64,000 nt of DNA from positions 2,168,154 to 2,232,153 of the forward strand of contig NZ_LR732912.1 of assembly GCF_902506065.1 (NCBI RefSeq). The letters run 5' to 3'. A program made the translations under genes and the position numbers. Origin of the DNA: Arthrobacter sp. 9V. GTDB lineage: Bacteria; Actinomycetota; Actinomycetes; Actinomycetales; Micrococcaceae. This document shows positions 9,813 through 18,776 of this stretch, piece after piece (the first letter of the stretch is position 1; each line of letters starts with the position of its first letter). The notes under the pieces were generated by a model. That model worked only from the letters and a program-made list of their open reading frames with translations. It did not search any database and had not been told where the DNA came from.

Positions 9813-9842
9813 AAGGACCCCCGCCCGGAGGCAGGGGTCCTT
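9813..9842. terminator. Bidirectional terminator between the IMPACT gene and rpsA
   Basis: A perfect 9-bp stem, AAGGACCCC (9813-9821) with GGGGTCCTT (9834-9842), encloses a 12-nt GC-rich loop. On the minus strand the stem is followed by TTTTGCTT, so it is a good intrinsic terminator for rpsA. On the plus strand it ends in CTTTGG and may serve the IMPACT gene as well. Confidence 0.85.
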
Positions 9843-9879
9843 CTTTGGCTATTCAGCACATCCCGTGAGGGAGGCGGAA

Positions 9880-11361
9880 TTAGTTGCCGGTCAGCTTCTC
9901 ACGCAGTGCGGCGAGTGCTTCGTCGGACGCCAGGGTACCGCCGCCGGTGTTGGACTCAGCAGCAGCCGGCTCCGAAGAGTAGCTGGTGGTGCCGGAATCG
10001 CTCTCACCGGACGTTGCAGCAGCAGCGTCGTCAGCAGCGTGCTGGGCAACCTGCTTCTTGTGAGCTTCCCAACGGGTCTGGGCGTCAGCGTACTGCTGCT
10101 CCCAAGCGGCGCGCTGGGTCTCGTAGCCTTCGAGCCATTCGTTCGACTCGGGGTCGAAGCCCTCAGGGTACTTGTAGTTGCCCTCTTCGTCGTACTCAGC
10201 GGCCATGCCGTACAGAGCGGGATCGAACTCGGTGCTGTCAGCGTCAACGCCCTCGTTAGCCTGCTTGAGGGAGAGGGAGATGCGGCGACGCTCGAGGTCG
10301 ATGTCGATGACCTTGACGAACAGTTCGTCACCAACGGAGACAACCTGCTCTGCCAGCTCCACGTGGCGGACAGCCAGCTCGGAGATGTGCACGAGGCCTT
10401 CGATGCCGTCTTCGACGCGAACGAACGCACCGAACGGAACCAGCTTGGTGACCTTACCCGGAACAACCTGGCCGAGGGCGTGGGTGCGGGCGAAGGTCTG
10501 CCACGGATCTTCCTGCGTAGCCTTGAGCGACAGGGAGACACGCTCGCGGTCCAGATCCACTTCGAGGACCTCGACGGTGACTTCCTGGCCAACCTCGACA
10601 ACCTCGGACGGGTGGTCGATGTGCTTCCAGGACAGCTCGGAAACGTGAACGAGGCCGTCTACGCCGCCCAGGTCCACGAATGCACCGAAGTTGACGATGG
10701 AGGAAACAACGCCCGGACGAACCTGGCCCTTTTCCAACTTGTTGAGGAACGTGGAGCGAACCTCGGACTGAGTCTGCTCGAGCCATGCACGGCGGGACAG
10801 CACAACGTTGTTGCGGTTCTTGTCCAGCTCGATGATCTTGGCTTCGATCTGCTGACCGATGTACGGAGCGAGGTCGCGGACACGACGCATCTCCACGAGC
10901 GATGCGGGCAGGAAGCCACGCAGGCCGATGTCCAGGATGAGGCCACCCTTGACAACCTCGATGACGGTACCGGTAACGACACCGTCTTCTTCCTTGACCT
11001 TCTCGATGTCGCCCCAGGCGCGCTCGTACTGAGCACGCTTCTTGGAGAGGATCAGACGGCCTTCCTTGTCTTCCTTGGTGAGAACCAAAGCTTCGACCTG
11101 ATCGCCAACGGCGACGACGTCACCGGGATCAACATCGTGCTTGATGGAAAGCTCGCGGGAAGGGATGACACCTTCGGTCTTGTAACCGATGTCGAGCAGA
11201 ACTTCGTCGCGGTCGACCTTGACGACGGTACCTTCGACGAGGTCTCCGTCGTTGAAGTACTTGATGGTGGCGTCGACAGCTGCGAGGAAGTCCTCAGCGG
11301 TACCGATGTCGTTAATCGCGACTACGGGGGTACCGGGCTTCTCGGTGGAGGTGATGGTCAT
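9880..11361 (-). CDS. rpsA: 30S ribosomal protein S1
   Basis: S1 binds mRNA on the small ribosomal subunit. The 493-residue protein has four S1 (OB-fold) repeats at roughly residues 38-105, 123-190, 210-280 and 295-365. Repeats three and four carry FGAFVDLGGVDGLVHVSEL and FGAFVRVEDGIEGLVHISEL. The four-repeat architecture and the acidic, Ala/Ser-rich C-terminal tail after residue 370 are typical of actinobacterial S1 and unlike the six-repeat E. coli protein. The 5' leader of about 190 bp up to the pseudogene probably carries the promoter; I could not place a convincing -35/-10 pair. Codon use is strongly biased, as expected for high expression. Confidence 0.98.
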   Translation of the reverse strand: MTITSTEKPGTPVVAINDIGTAEDFLAAVDATIKYFNDGDLVEGTVVKVDRDEVLLDIGYKTEGVIPSRELSIKHDVDPGDVVAVGDQVEALVLTKEDKEGRLILSKKRAQYERAWGDIEKVKEEDGVVTGTVIEVVKGGLILDIGLRGFLPASLVEMRRVRDLAPYIGQQIEAKIIELDKNRNNVVLSRRAWLEQTQSEVRSTFLNKLEKGQVRPGVVSSIVNFGAFVDLGGVDGLVHVSELSWKHIDHPSEVVEVGQEVTVEVLEVDLDRERVSLSLKATQEDPWQTFARTHALGQVVPGKVTKLVPFGAFVRVEDGIEGLVHISELAVRHVELAEQVVSVGDELFVKVIDIDLERRRISLSLKQANEGVDADSTEFDPALYGMAAEYDEEGNYKYPEGFDPESNEWLEGYETQRAAWEQQYADAQTRWEAHKKQVAQHAADDAAAATSGESDSGTTSYSSEPAAAESNTGGGTLASDEALAALREKLTGN

Positions 11362-11552
11362 GTAGTAGGGGCTCCGTTGTGGATAGTAAGTCGGTCAGGC
11401 AAACCGCTGCCGCCCGGGTCCGGACGGCAGAACACGGCAAATTACCGGGTCATCCTGATTTGTGGATTAGTACAAATGGATGCATGCACGTAGTACACGC
11501 CCGTTTATTCTAGTCGCATTGGCAAAGCGGGGTCAAAAGGAGTGCTACAGCG

Positions 11553-12012
11553 TCAGGACGTCTCCGTGAAGTTGACCGGCAGAATTCCAAGCTTTCGAGT
11601 CATCTCTACGGCGACGTCGTCATAATACGCAGTCCCCGGACGGAAGAACCGGGCCGGATGTCCAGTGAGTTCCTGCAAAATGCCCTGATTGCCCATCAAC
11701 TCGTCGTAGGCGGCTGCAATCGTGGCAGTTCCTTGAATGCCGTAAGCCGCCCTGCCGTTAACTGAAAGCGGAAGGTGGGCGGTGCCGTGATTGGCCAGTT
11801 CAAACAGCGGATCGGCTGCCACTCCTGAAAACCCTTCGTCGGCTCAACGTCTCCGTCACGTGGAGTCCCCATTCCCTGGGCTGCCTTCGGGCAAACTCTG
11901 CCACGATCTGCTGCTTGCCCGTACATCCGGTCAGCGCAGCTGAAGCAAAGCCTGCCATTCCAAGCAGCACTGATCGCCGGCCGGCCAACGGCCGCCGCTT
12001 GGAATCCCCCAT
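11553..12012 (-). pseudogene. Polysaccharide deacetylase lipoprotein, frameshifted and internally deleted
   Basis: Two fragments in different frames make up one decayed gene. The 5' part (12012 down to about 11845) encodes a Tat/lipoprotein signal, RRSVLLGMAGFASAALTGC, with a twin-arginine-like start and a lipobox Cys. It then runs out of frame. The 3' part (from about 11843 down to 11553) encodes ADPLFELANHGTAH and RFFRPGTAYYDDVAVEM, the His-containing and RPGT motifs of NodB-type deacetylases. Most of the domain between signal and HGTAH is missing, as is the C-terminus. It would have acted on cell-wall or extracellular polysaccharide. Confidence 0.75.
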
Positions 12013-12070
12013 GGATGTCCCTATCTGATGGTGACTATTTGATGGTGATGGTGGTGGTGGCCGGCGCCTT

Positions 12071-13384
12071 CTAGAAGTGCGTCAGGCAGTGCGCCGAGCG
12101 TTCGGCAGTAAACAGCTGCTGCGCCAGGAAGGCCGCTCCGGGAGTGTGTTCGGCGACGCGACCTGCCGCCGCCAAGGTCACAGGCGACACAGCCCCGAGA
12201 TAAATCGACGCGAGGTCGGCGGCGTCCAGGCTGAGGTCCGGCGTCTCGCCGGGCGCCTCAGTCACGACGGCGGCAGCGTCGCCGTCGGACTCAAGTACCC
12301 AGGTGCCGCCAGCCATATCCAAAGAATCGCTCACATGGAGCACCAGCTTGCCTGCCACCGGGAAGTGGCGGGCACGCAGGGCGGCCGGTGTGTCCAGGAT
12401 CCGGAGCCAGAGCATGTCTCTGATTTCAGAAGCGTCTATGCATCTGGGATCAACCAGTGCCCACACCAGGGGATCGTCCACGGGTGCTTCCGCCCAGGTC
12501 ACTTCATCGATGAGATCGATGCTGCCAAGGAACCTCCACAGGTCCAGGTAAGCGGCGTTGCTTGCCGCGACGAGGTCCACGATTTCCATGGTGTACGGCT
12601 TGTGTTCCCAACCTTTGAAGCGGTAGGAAACGTAGCCATCCAGCGCGCCGGACTGATCGTAGTGGAGGGCGCATCGGACGGAGGTATCCGGCTTGCCGTC
12701 GTGGCCAATGGAACCGGAGGCGAGCAGCCGGTAGTACTCCTGCCGGTCGACCGAACCCGGGGAGAGACGTTGGACACGTTCGAAGACCTGCGGGGCTACG
12801 TCCATCAACACCGAGGGATCGGCCACTTCAACGGTTCCCTCGGGCAGTCCCCGGAGCTGGAACCGGGGGCCGGTATCAACTTTGATGCTTCTCTCGAAGG
12901 TGGCCACACCAAAACCAAAGCGCCCATAGACGGACGCCTCGGACGCCGTCAGGGCTGCCATGGCGAGGCCATCATCCTTGGCCGCTTCCAAGTCGGCGGT
13001 GATCATGCCACGCAGGATGCCGTTCCGCCGGTGGGTGCCGCGGACCGTGACGGCAGTGACGAGGTTGCAGTCGAGTTGGCGTCCAAAGCCGATGTTCAAG
13101 ACCTTACGCATGGTGGCATACGTTGCCACCGGAACGTCTGCCCCAAGAGAGTGCTCCGGCACGCTGCCATTGACGTAAACAGCCGTCAGCTCGCGCTGAT
13201 CTTTTTGATAGGCGGCCAGGGTTTTGGCCAGGTACTCATCATCGCGCCGCTGCTGGTGGAATCCGTGGGAGACCGCCTGTACCCAAGTGGTGCAGCGGCT
13301 GTAGCCGGCGTGCTGTGAGTCAGCTACAGCGGGGAATCGTTGGACGGTGTACTTTCCGGACGTGTTTTCATTGGGATCGGCCAC
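12071..13384 (-). CDS. Eis-like GNAT acetyltransferase with SCP2-type C-terminal domain
   Basis: The 437-residue protein has the layout of the mycobacterial Eis family: a GNAT domain with the acetyl-CoA loop VTVRGTHRRNGILRGM (113-127), a second GNAT-like domain, and a C-terminal sterol-carrier-like domain. SVYGRFGFG places a Tyr at 153, matching the acid Tyr of Eis. The chain ends in Phe (LTHF), matching the terminal Phe whose carboxylate is the general base in Eis. Members acetylate aminoglycosides and lysine side chains. The start is a GTG at 13384. A long perfect stem-loop lies just upstream, separating it from polA. Confidence 0.88.
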   Translation of the reverse strand: MADPNENTSGKYTVQRFPAVADSQHAGYSRCTTWVQAVSHGFHQQRRDDEYLAKTLAAYQKDQRELTAVYVNGSVPEHSLGADVPVATYATMRKVLNIGFGRQLDCNLVTAVTVRGTHRRNGILRGMITADLEAAKDDGLAMAALTASEASVYGRFGFGVATFERSIKVDTGPRFQLRGLPEGTVEVADPSVLMDVAPQVFERVQRLSPGSVDRQEYYRLLASGSIGHDGKPDTSVRCALHYDQSGALDGYVSYRFKGWEHKPYTMEIVDLVAASNAAYLDLWRFLGSIDLIDEVTWAEAPVDDPLVWALVDPRCIDASEIRDMLWLRILDTPAALRARHFPVAGKLVLHVSDSLDMAGGTWVLESDGDAAAVVTEAPGETPDLSLDAADLASIYLGAVSPVTLAAAGRVAEHTPGAAFLAQQLFTAERSAHCLTHF

Positions 13385-13402
13385 GCTCTCGAGCCTAGCC
13401 AG

Positions 13403-13447
13403 ACGCCGAAGGGCGCGCCACCATCTCGGCGGCGCGCCCTTCGGCGT
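13403..13447 (-). terminator. 17-bp perfect stem-loop downstream of polA
   Basis: ACGCCGAAGGGCGCGCC (13403-13419) is perfectly complementary to 13431-13447, with an 11-nt loop. It begins 21 nt after the polA stop on the minus strand. There is no U-tract after it on that strand, a pattern common for terminators in high-GC actinobacteria. It also precedes the GTG of the Eis-like gene by about 20 bp, so it could instead sit in that leader. Confidence 0.65.
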
Positions 13448-13468
13448 TCCCTTGAATGCAGTGCCGGG

Positions 13469-16252
13469 TTAGTGGCCGGCCTCGTACCAGCTGGAACCGA
13501 CGCCGATCTGGACATCCAATGGCACAGACAACTCAGCGGCGGAGCCCATCTGTTCGATGACCAGCTTCTCGACGGTTTCGCGTTCCCCGGGGGCAACTTC
13601 CAAAACGAGTTCGTCGTGGACCTGAAGCAGCATGCGCGACTTGAGGCCCTGGCTGGCGAGCTCTGCAGAGACGCCCAGCATGGCCCGCTTGATGAGGTCC
13701 GCAGCCGAGCCTTGGATGGGCGAGTTCAGGGCGATACGTTCGGCTGCTTCGCGGGCCTGACGGTTGGTGCTGGTCAGGTCAGGAAGGTAACGGCGACGGC
13801 CTTCAATGGTGGCCGTGTAGCCGTCGGTCCTGGCTTGATCCACTACTCCCCGCAGGTAGTCACGCACGCCGCCGAAGCGGTCGAAGTAATCCTTCATCAG
13901 TGTCCGTGCTTCATCGACGGAGATCTCCAACTGCTTTGACAAGCCAAAGGAGGTCAGGCCATAAGCCAAGCCGTAGGACATTGCCTTCACCTTGGAGCGC
14001 ATGGCGCTGGTGACTTCGTCAGGCGCCACGTTGAAGATTCTCGATCCAACGAACCGGTGCAGGTCCTCGCCGTCGCGGTACGCCTGGATCAGCGCTTCGT
14101 CGCCTGAAAGATGTGCCATGATGCGCATCTCGATCTGGGAGTAGTCGGCCGACAGCAAACACTCATAGCCTTCGCTGACCACGAAGATGCCGCGGACCCT
14201 GCGGCCTTCCTCGCTTCGGACGGGGATGTTCTGCAGGTTGGGGTTGTTGGAGGAGATGCGGCCGGTGGCTGCGATGTTCTGGGCGTAGGTGGTGTGGATG
14301 CGAGCGTCATCGGCGACGGACTTCTTGAGCGTCTCCACCATCTGGGCAAGCTTGGACGACTCACGGTGCGCCATGAGCTGGACCAGGAATTCGTGTCCGG
14401 TCTTCTCCAGCAGGCCCTTCAAGGACGCTGCATCGGTGGTGTAGCCCGACTTGATCTTCTTGGTCTTGGGCAGACCGAGTTCCTCGAAAAGGACTGTCTG
14501 CAACTGCTTGGGTGAACCGAGGTTTACCTCGTGCCCGATCGCAGCAAAAGCCTGTTCCTGGGCGTTCTCGATCACCTTGGTGAGGTCAGCGAGCTGCTCA
14601 TCCATGCGGTCCGTGGATACGAAGATGCCGGTCAGCTCCATCTGCGCAAGTACGCGTGCGACGGGAAGTTCCAGTGTGGTCAACAGGGCATCAGCCTTGA
14701 TCTCGGCAAGTTCCGTTTCGAAGTGCTTGCTGAGGGCGTGCACGACGGCGGCATGCTGGACAAGCGCTGCGGCGGCAGCCTGGTCTGTTTCGCCGGAGAG
14801 GTCCAGCTCCAACTGCCCGGACTGGGCAGCGGCTGTGGCAAGTGTGATCTTCAGGTGCACTTGGGCGAGTTCGGCAAGATCATAGCTACGGCGGTCCGGC
14901 TGGATCAGATAGCCGGAGATGGAGGTGTCATCCACCACGCCTTCCAAGCCGAGGCCACGGTTGTGAAGAGCCTTCAGGGCTGACTTGAACTCGTGCAGCA
15001 CCTTGGCTTCCTCGGGGTCCTTGAGCCACCGCGCAAGGACCGACTCCGCTGCAGCGTCCAGGCTTGTCAGTTCGATGTACGCGGCTCCGTTGCTTCGGAC
15101 AACAGCCAGGGCGCTTGCGTCATCACCGATGCGTCCGGGCACCAGCTGCACTGCCAGCGCCGAACGCACGCCGGACCCGGCTGCGAAGAAGGACTCAAGG
15201 CCTGCGGCGTCGGTGAGGACGGAGTATTCCGGGGCTTCGATGGTATCCGGAGCCTCTCCGGCGGTGTCGTCACCGTAGAGATCGAACAGCCGCGTGCGGA
15301 GCGTCCGGAACTCGAGTTCCTCAAAGAGCTCTTCAATCGCTTGGCGATCCGGACGGGGCTCGTGCAAGTCAGCCAACGTGACGGGCAGCTCAAGGTCTGT
15401 CAGCAGCCGGTTAAGCCTGCGGTTGCGCTTGACGTTCTCAATGTTCTCCTTGAGGGCTCCGCCCACCTTGCCACCGATCGAATCAAGGTTTTCCAGGATG
15501 CCTTCGAGGCCTCCGTAAAGGTTGATCCACTTGGCAGCGGTCTTGGGCCCAACGCCGGGAACGCCAGGCAGGTTGTCGGCAGTTTCGCCAACAAGCGCGG
15601 CGAGGTCCGAGTACAGGCCGGGCTTGACGAAGTACTTCTCTTCGATGGCGGCGGCGTCCATCCTGGGAATGTTGCTCACGCCCTGCTTGGGGTACAGCAC
15701 AAAGACGTTGTCATTGATGAGCTGGAAGGCATCCCTGTCCCCGGACACCAGCAAGACCTCGAAGCCTGCGGCGTCGCCCTGCGCTGCCAGCGTAGCGAGG
15801 ACATCGTCGGCTTCATATCCGGGCATGGCGATTGTCCGGATACCCCAGGCTTCCATGACCTTGGCTATCAGACGGATCTGGCCTGCAAACTCGGCGGGCG
15901 TGGCGTTACGGCCGCCCTTGTATTCGCTGTACTCCGCCTTGCGGAACGTAGTGTCATCCGAGACGTCAAAGGCCACTGCAACGTGTGTTGGCTTCTGGTC
16001 CTTGATGAGGTTGATCAGCATGGACGTGAACCCGTGCACGGCGTTGGTGTATTGCCCCCTGGCCGTAGAGAAATTCTCTGCAGGAAGGGCATAGAAAGCC
16101 CGGAATGCCATGGAGTGGCCGTCCAGGACCAGCAACCTTGGCCGGCCCTCCCCCGTGGCGCTGGTGGAAGTTGAGGCAGAGGGGGTGGGTGCTGTCGCGA
16201 TCGCAGCAGCTTGGGCCGTTGGAACCTGGTCCGGTTTGGTTGTTTCACTCAC
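13469..16252 (-). CDS. polA: DNA polymerase I
   Basis: Pol I fills gaps and removes RNA primers in replication and repair. With the GTG at 16252 the protein has 927 residues, the normal size. Domains in order are the 5'-3' nuclease (RLLVLDGHSMAFRAFYALP, later VSGDRDAF and GVPGVGPKTAAKW), a 3'-5' exonuclease-like domain that lacks a clear set of acidic catalytic residues, and the polymerase domain. Polymerase motif A is DYSQIEMRIMAHLSGD and motif C is QVHDELVLEV. In-frame codons upstream of 16252 overlap the divergent thioesterase gene and show no family similarity, so they are excluded. The two divergent starts are only 19 bp apart. Confidence 0.97.
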   Translation of the reverse strand: MSETTKPDQVPTAQAAAIATAPTPSASTSTSATGEGRPRLLVLDGHSMAFRAFYALPAENFSTARGQYTNAVHGFTSMLINLIKDQKPTHVAVAFDVSDDTTFRKAEYSEYKGGRNATPAEFAGQIRLIAKVMEAWGIRTIAMPGYEADDVLATLAAQGDAAGFEVLLVSGDRDAFQLINDNVFVLYPKQGVSNIPRMDAAAIEEKYFVKPGLYSDLAALVGETADNLPGVPGVGPKTAAKWINLYGGLEGILENLDSIGGKVGGALKENIENVKRNRRLNRLLTDLELPVTLADLHEPRPDRQAIEELFEELEFRTLRTRLFDLYGDDTAGEAPDTIEAPEYSVLTDAAGLESFFAAGSGVRSALAVQLVPGRIGDDASALAVVRSNGAAYIELTSLDAAAESVLARWLKDPEEAKVLHEFKSALKALHNRGLGLEGVVDDTSISGYLIQPDRRSYDLAELAQVHLKITLATAAAQSGQLELDLSGETDQAAAAALVQHAAVVHALSKHFETELAEIKADALLTTLELPVARVLAQMELTGIFVSTDRMDEQLADLTKVIENAQEQAFAAIGHEVNLGSPKQLQTVLFEELGLPKTKKIKSGYTTDAASLKGLLEKTGHEFLVQLMAHRESSKLAQMVETLKKSVADDARIHTTYAQNIAATGRISSNNPNLQNIPVRSEEGRRVRGIFVVSEGYECLLSADYSQIEMRIMAHLSGDEALIQAYRDGEDLHRFVGSRIFNVAPDEVTSAMRSKVKAMSYGLAYGLTSFGLSKQLEISVDEARTLMKDYFDRFGGVRDYLRGVVDQARTDGYTATIEGRRRYLPDLTSTNRQAREAAERIALNSPIQGSAADLIKRAMLGVSAELASQGLKSRMLLQVHDELVLEVAPGERETVEKLVIEQMGSAAELSVPLDVQIGVGSSWYEAGH

Positions 16253-16271
16253 AGGTGCCAGCCTAGTTGGC

Positions 16272-16736
16272 ATGATGGACAATTTCACGCCGAACCGGTT
16301 TGTCGACGAGCTCAATGAAGCAGGTGTTCCGGAAGAATTCCACGATTGGCTCTCAGCGCATGGCGTTGGTGCCCTGGTGGTGAAACTGGGCATCCGGTTC
16401 ACGGAAATGAGCGCCGAGCGCATCGTAGCCACCATGCCGGTGGAAGGAAACACACAAGTGGCAGGCATCCTGCACGGAGGCGCCCACGTAGTCCTGGCAG
16501 AGACTTTGGGCTCTTTCGCAGCATCGCTGCATGCCGGCCGCGGACGCCATGCAGTGGGCATTGAGGTGGGCGCCACCCATCACCGTTCGGTGGCCGGCGG
16601 AACGGTGACAGGCACCTGCACGGCCATCCATCTTGGCGGAACCTTGGCAACTCACGAGATAGTTATCACCGACGACAAGGGCCGCAGGCTCTCAACTGCC
16701 CGGATCACCAACATGATCCGGGACAACCGCCACTAA
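16272..16736 (+). CDS. PaaI-family acyl-CoA thioesterase (hotdog fold)
   Basis: The 154-residue single-domain hotdog protein shows GNTQVAGILHGGAHVVLAE, the HGG segment of PaaI/ComA-type thioesterases, followed by AVGIEVGATHHRSV and GGTVTGTCTAIHLGGTLATHEI. Members hydrolyse hydroxyphenylacetyl-CoA or other aryl- and acyl-CoA thioesters. The adjacent ATGs at 16272 and 16275 are the likely start, since upstream codons fall within the polA region. Its stop shares CTAA with the converging reductase gene. Confidence 0.88.
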   Translation: MMDNFTPNRFVDELNEAGVPEEFHDWLSAHGVGALVVKLGIRFTEMSAERIVATMPVEGNTQVAGILHGGAHVVLAETLGSFAASLHAGRGRHAVGIEVGATHHRSVAGGTVTGTCTAIHLGGTLATHEIVITDDKGRRLSTARITNMIRDNRH

Positions 16737-17290
16737 GCCTGGCCGCCGGGCCGCGGCAGCCGGTAGTGCAGTTCAGCCGCGGCCCCGCCAAGTATCTTCG
16801 ACGAGACCAACTCGAGCGGCGCCGTCGGGCCGTTGAGCGGCAACAGCCGCTTTCCGGCACCGAGCACCACAGGAATGATGGTGACGATCATCTCGTGGAG
16901 CAGTCCGGCATTGGCGAACTGCGCAACGAGGTGTCCACCGCCCACCAGCCAAACGTTTTTATGGCCTGCATCCCTGAGCAGGTCCGGTGCAAACTCGCGC
17001 ACGTCACCGCGGACAAAGGTGACGTTTGATCCTGCCGGCGCCGCGTATTCATGGTGGGTGAAGACCCAGCACGGGGTGTCCGGGTACGGCCATTTGCCGG
17101 GTTCGTGCTCCATGAGCCACCGGTAGGTGTCGCCGCCCATGGCGATGCACCCGACGCCGGCCATGAAAGTTTCGATGCTCTCATTGACGCCTTCGGCGTT
17201 GTCGAACTGCAGGAGCCAGCCGAGGTCGTCGTCCGGTGAGGCGATGAAGCCATCAATGGTTGAAGCTACGTAATACTGGAAAATCGACAT
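16733..17290 (-). CDS. RibD C-terminal/dihydrofolate reductase-like protein
   Basis: The 185-residue protein has the fold signature of the DHFR-like RibD C-terminal family: YYVASTIDGFIASPDDDLGWL at the N-terminus, GCIAMGGDTYRWL in the middle, and KNVWLVGGGHLVAQFANAGLL as the NADPH-binding loop. The end, EMIVTIIPVVLGAGKRLLP, is also typical. Many such proteins are reductases of unknown substrate; a role in riboflavin or folate synthesis is not implied because the deaminase half of RibD is absent. Confidence 0.88.
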   Translation of the reverse strand: MSIFQYYVASTIDGFIASPDDDLGWLLQFDNAEGVNESIETFMAGVGCIAMGGDTYRWLMEHEPGKWPYPDTPCWVFTHHEYAAPAGSNVTFVRGDVREFAPDLLRDAGHKNVWLVGGGHLVAQFANAGLLHEMIVTIIPVVLGAGKRLLPLNGPTAPLELVSSKILGGAAAELHYRLPRPGGQA

Positions 17291-17336
17291 GGCCTCAGAC
17301 TAGGACAATGCCCCCGGCCAGGACAGGACCGGTTGA

Positions 17337-18461
17337 TCAACGGCCGGCGGGGCTGCCCGCCTTCCCCCGGGAGGCTCCTTTTGACGCAGCCCGTGGCGGT
17401 GGACTTTGAACCGGCGAGTCCGTGAGTGGCTCCGCAGCAGGTGGAATTGTGCTCCCTGGCAAGGCTGGCTCGTCGTAGAAGAAGGTGACGGTTCCGGCTA
17501 CCTCCACCGTGTCAGTGATGGAGATCCGGATGGTCTCCCTGCCTTCAGCCGGCGGCATCCGCAAATACAAGGCCTGGTAATCCCCTCCCCCGGACACGAT
17601 GTCCGGAACCGTGGGGACACCATCGAACAGGACGCTTCCTACCCGAACGTAGTAGCCGTCCAAGCGAACAACAGTGCCACCTGACCTGGGTCCGGAAGCG
17701 CGGGGCATACCAACAACCGGGCGCAAGTCTTCGTCCACAACGGTCAGCCCCAGCAATTGTCGCGGGCACGCTTCGCCGGGGCCTGGTTCGGCTGTGAAGA
17801 CACCACCGGGATTGCTGCGGTACTGAGCCACCACCAGTGCCGATGTAGCCGCCACCCGAAACTCAAGGCACTGCTTTTGCGGGATCCGCGGGGTCTTGGC
17901 TACGGCGATGGAGGCTTGCTCCCAGTCGTCGTGGTGTCCGGTCTGCAGTGCCCTGCAAACGGCGGCGCCAGCCATCCAGACGGCAGCGTCTGCTGCGCCT
18001 TCGACGCTCCGGGCCAAATCATCGCATTGGAATTGCTGAAGCATGAGGTATCGCTGGCCCGGGGCGGGATCAGCGGAACCGATGGGCCCCGTGGGAACCC
18101 AACTCACGACTGTTGGATTTTGCGGGGGTACGTTGGCAGAGTCCTCCGGAGCGGGCCCGGGCGGGTTGCCGCTGGTGGAATTGCCGGACGGCCCGACGGC
18201 GGTGGGTTGCGCCGGCGTCGCGGGGGCCCGGGGAGATGTTTCCGGTGGCGTGGTGGGCTGCGGCGACGTTGGCTCTGCCGGGGCAACCTGAGCAGTGGGC
18301 TGCGCCGATGTGACCTGGCTCGTGGGTGCCGCCGGGGACGAGCCCAAGTTCGAGTCGGACGGGAGGTTGTCTGCTTCAGGAGGCGAGCAGGCCGAAAGTC
18401 CCAGTAACAGGGCAGGAACCAGCACCAGTCCGATGAGCTGTTCCCTGGCGCGGAACGTCAT
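17337..18461 (-). CDS. Lipoprotein with proline-rich linker and a possible IPT/TIG-like domain
   Basis: From the ATG at 18461 the protein has 374 residues. A signal peptide ends in the lipobox LSAC with Cys25, so it should be anchored on the outer face of the membrane. A Pro/Thr/Ser/Ala-rich linker covers roughly residues 27-110. A central region with two or more Cys residues follows, and then GPRSGGTVVRLDGYYVRVG with FDGVPTV, which looks like an IPT/TIG beta-sandwich (GP-sGGT-v-i-G pattern). The C-terminus is again Pro/Ser rich and basic. No catalytic motif is visible and the function is unknown. It is transcribed alone. Confidence 0.7.
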   Translation of the reverse strand: MTFRAREQLIGLVLVPALLLGLSACSPPEADNLPSDSNLGSSPAAPTSQVTSAQPTAQVAPAEPTSPQPTTPPETSPRAPATPAQPTAVGPSGNSTSGNPPGPAPEDSANVPPQNPTVVSWVPTGPIGSADPAPGQRYLMLQQFQCDDLARSVEGAADAAVWMAGAAVCRALQTGHHDDWEQASIAVAKTPRIPQKQCLEFRVAATSALVVAQYRSNPGGVFTAEPGPGEACPRQLLGLTVVDEDLRPVVGMPRASGPRSGGTVVRLDGYYVRVGSVLFDGVPTVPDIVSGGGDYQALYLRMPPAEGRETIRISITDTVEVAGTVTFFYDEPALPGSTIPPAAEPLTDSPVQSPPPRAASKGASRGKAGSPAGR

Positions 18462-18554
18462 GGCGGCCCCATATCTGCCGGTTGGAATCACGCAGCTATG
18501 TGCATAACTACACAGCTGATTATTCTCCTTGGAAGACCTGACTGCCAGAAACAG

Positions 18555-18776
18555 CTATTTGGCGAAGTAGGGCACGATCAAATAAATGCCGAAGAGCACA
18601 GCCGCGGCGCAGAAAGCAAAGCAAACGTAGGCCAGGGAACGCACCAATGCGGGCGACTTCTGCTGGGCGTCACCAGCGATGGCCGTGAGGCGTACACCCA
18701 GCGAATAGAGCACCACCAAGGTAACTGCGGCCACCAGGGTGACTCCGGCAACCTGCAGCAATTCCAACCATTTCAT
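18555..18776 (-). CDS. Small two-helix membrane protein next to the phosphate transporter
   Basis: A 73-residue protein with two hydrophobic segments, about residues 6-30 and 46-70, joined by a short polar loop (GDAQQKSPALVRS). Its ATG overlaps the stop of the PiT transporter gene by 4 bp, so the two are translationally coupled. I recognise no named family. A role as an accessory subunit of the transporter is inferred only from the coupling. Confidence 0.75.
   Translation of the reverse strand: MKWLELLQVAGVTLVAAVTLVVLYSLGVRLTAIAGDAQQKSPALVRSLAYVCFAFCAAAVLFGIYLIVPYFAK

Noticed and set aside
9865..11493. Long plus-strand reading frame (about 540 codons) opposite rpsA
   Set aside because: It is the antisense of a highly biased, clearly real S1 gene. 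High GC codon use keeps the opposite frame open, and its product resembles no family.
12077..13318. Plus-strand frame opposite the Eis-like gene
   Set aside because: The minus-strand gene has family motifs over its whole length, while this frame has none.
14993..16174. Long plus-strand frame opposite polA
   Set aside because: Antisense shadow of polA; no ribosome site and no recognisable domain.
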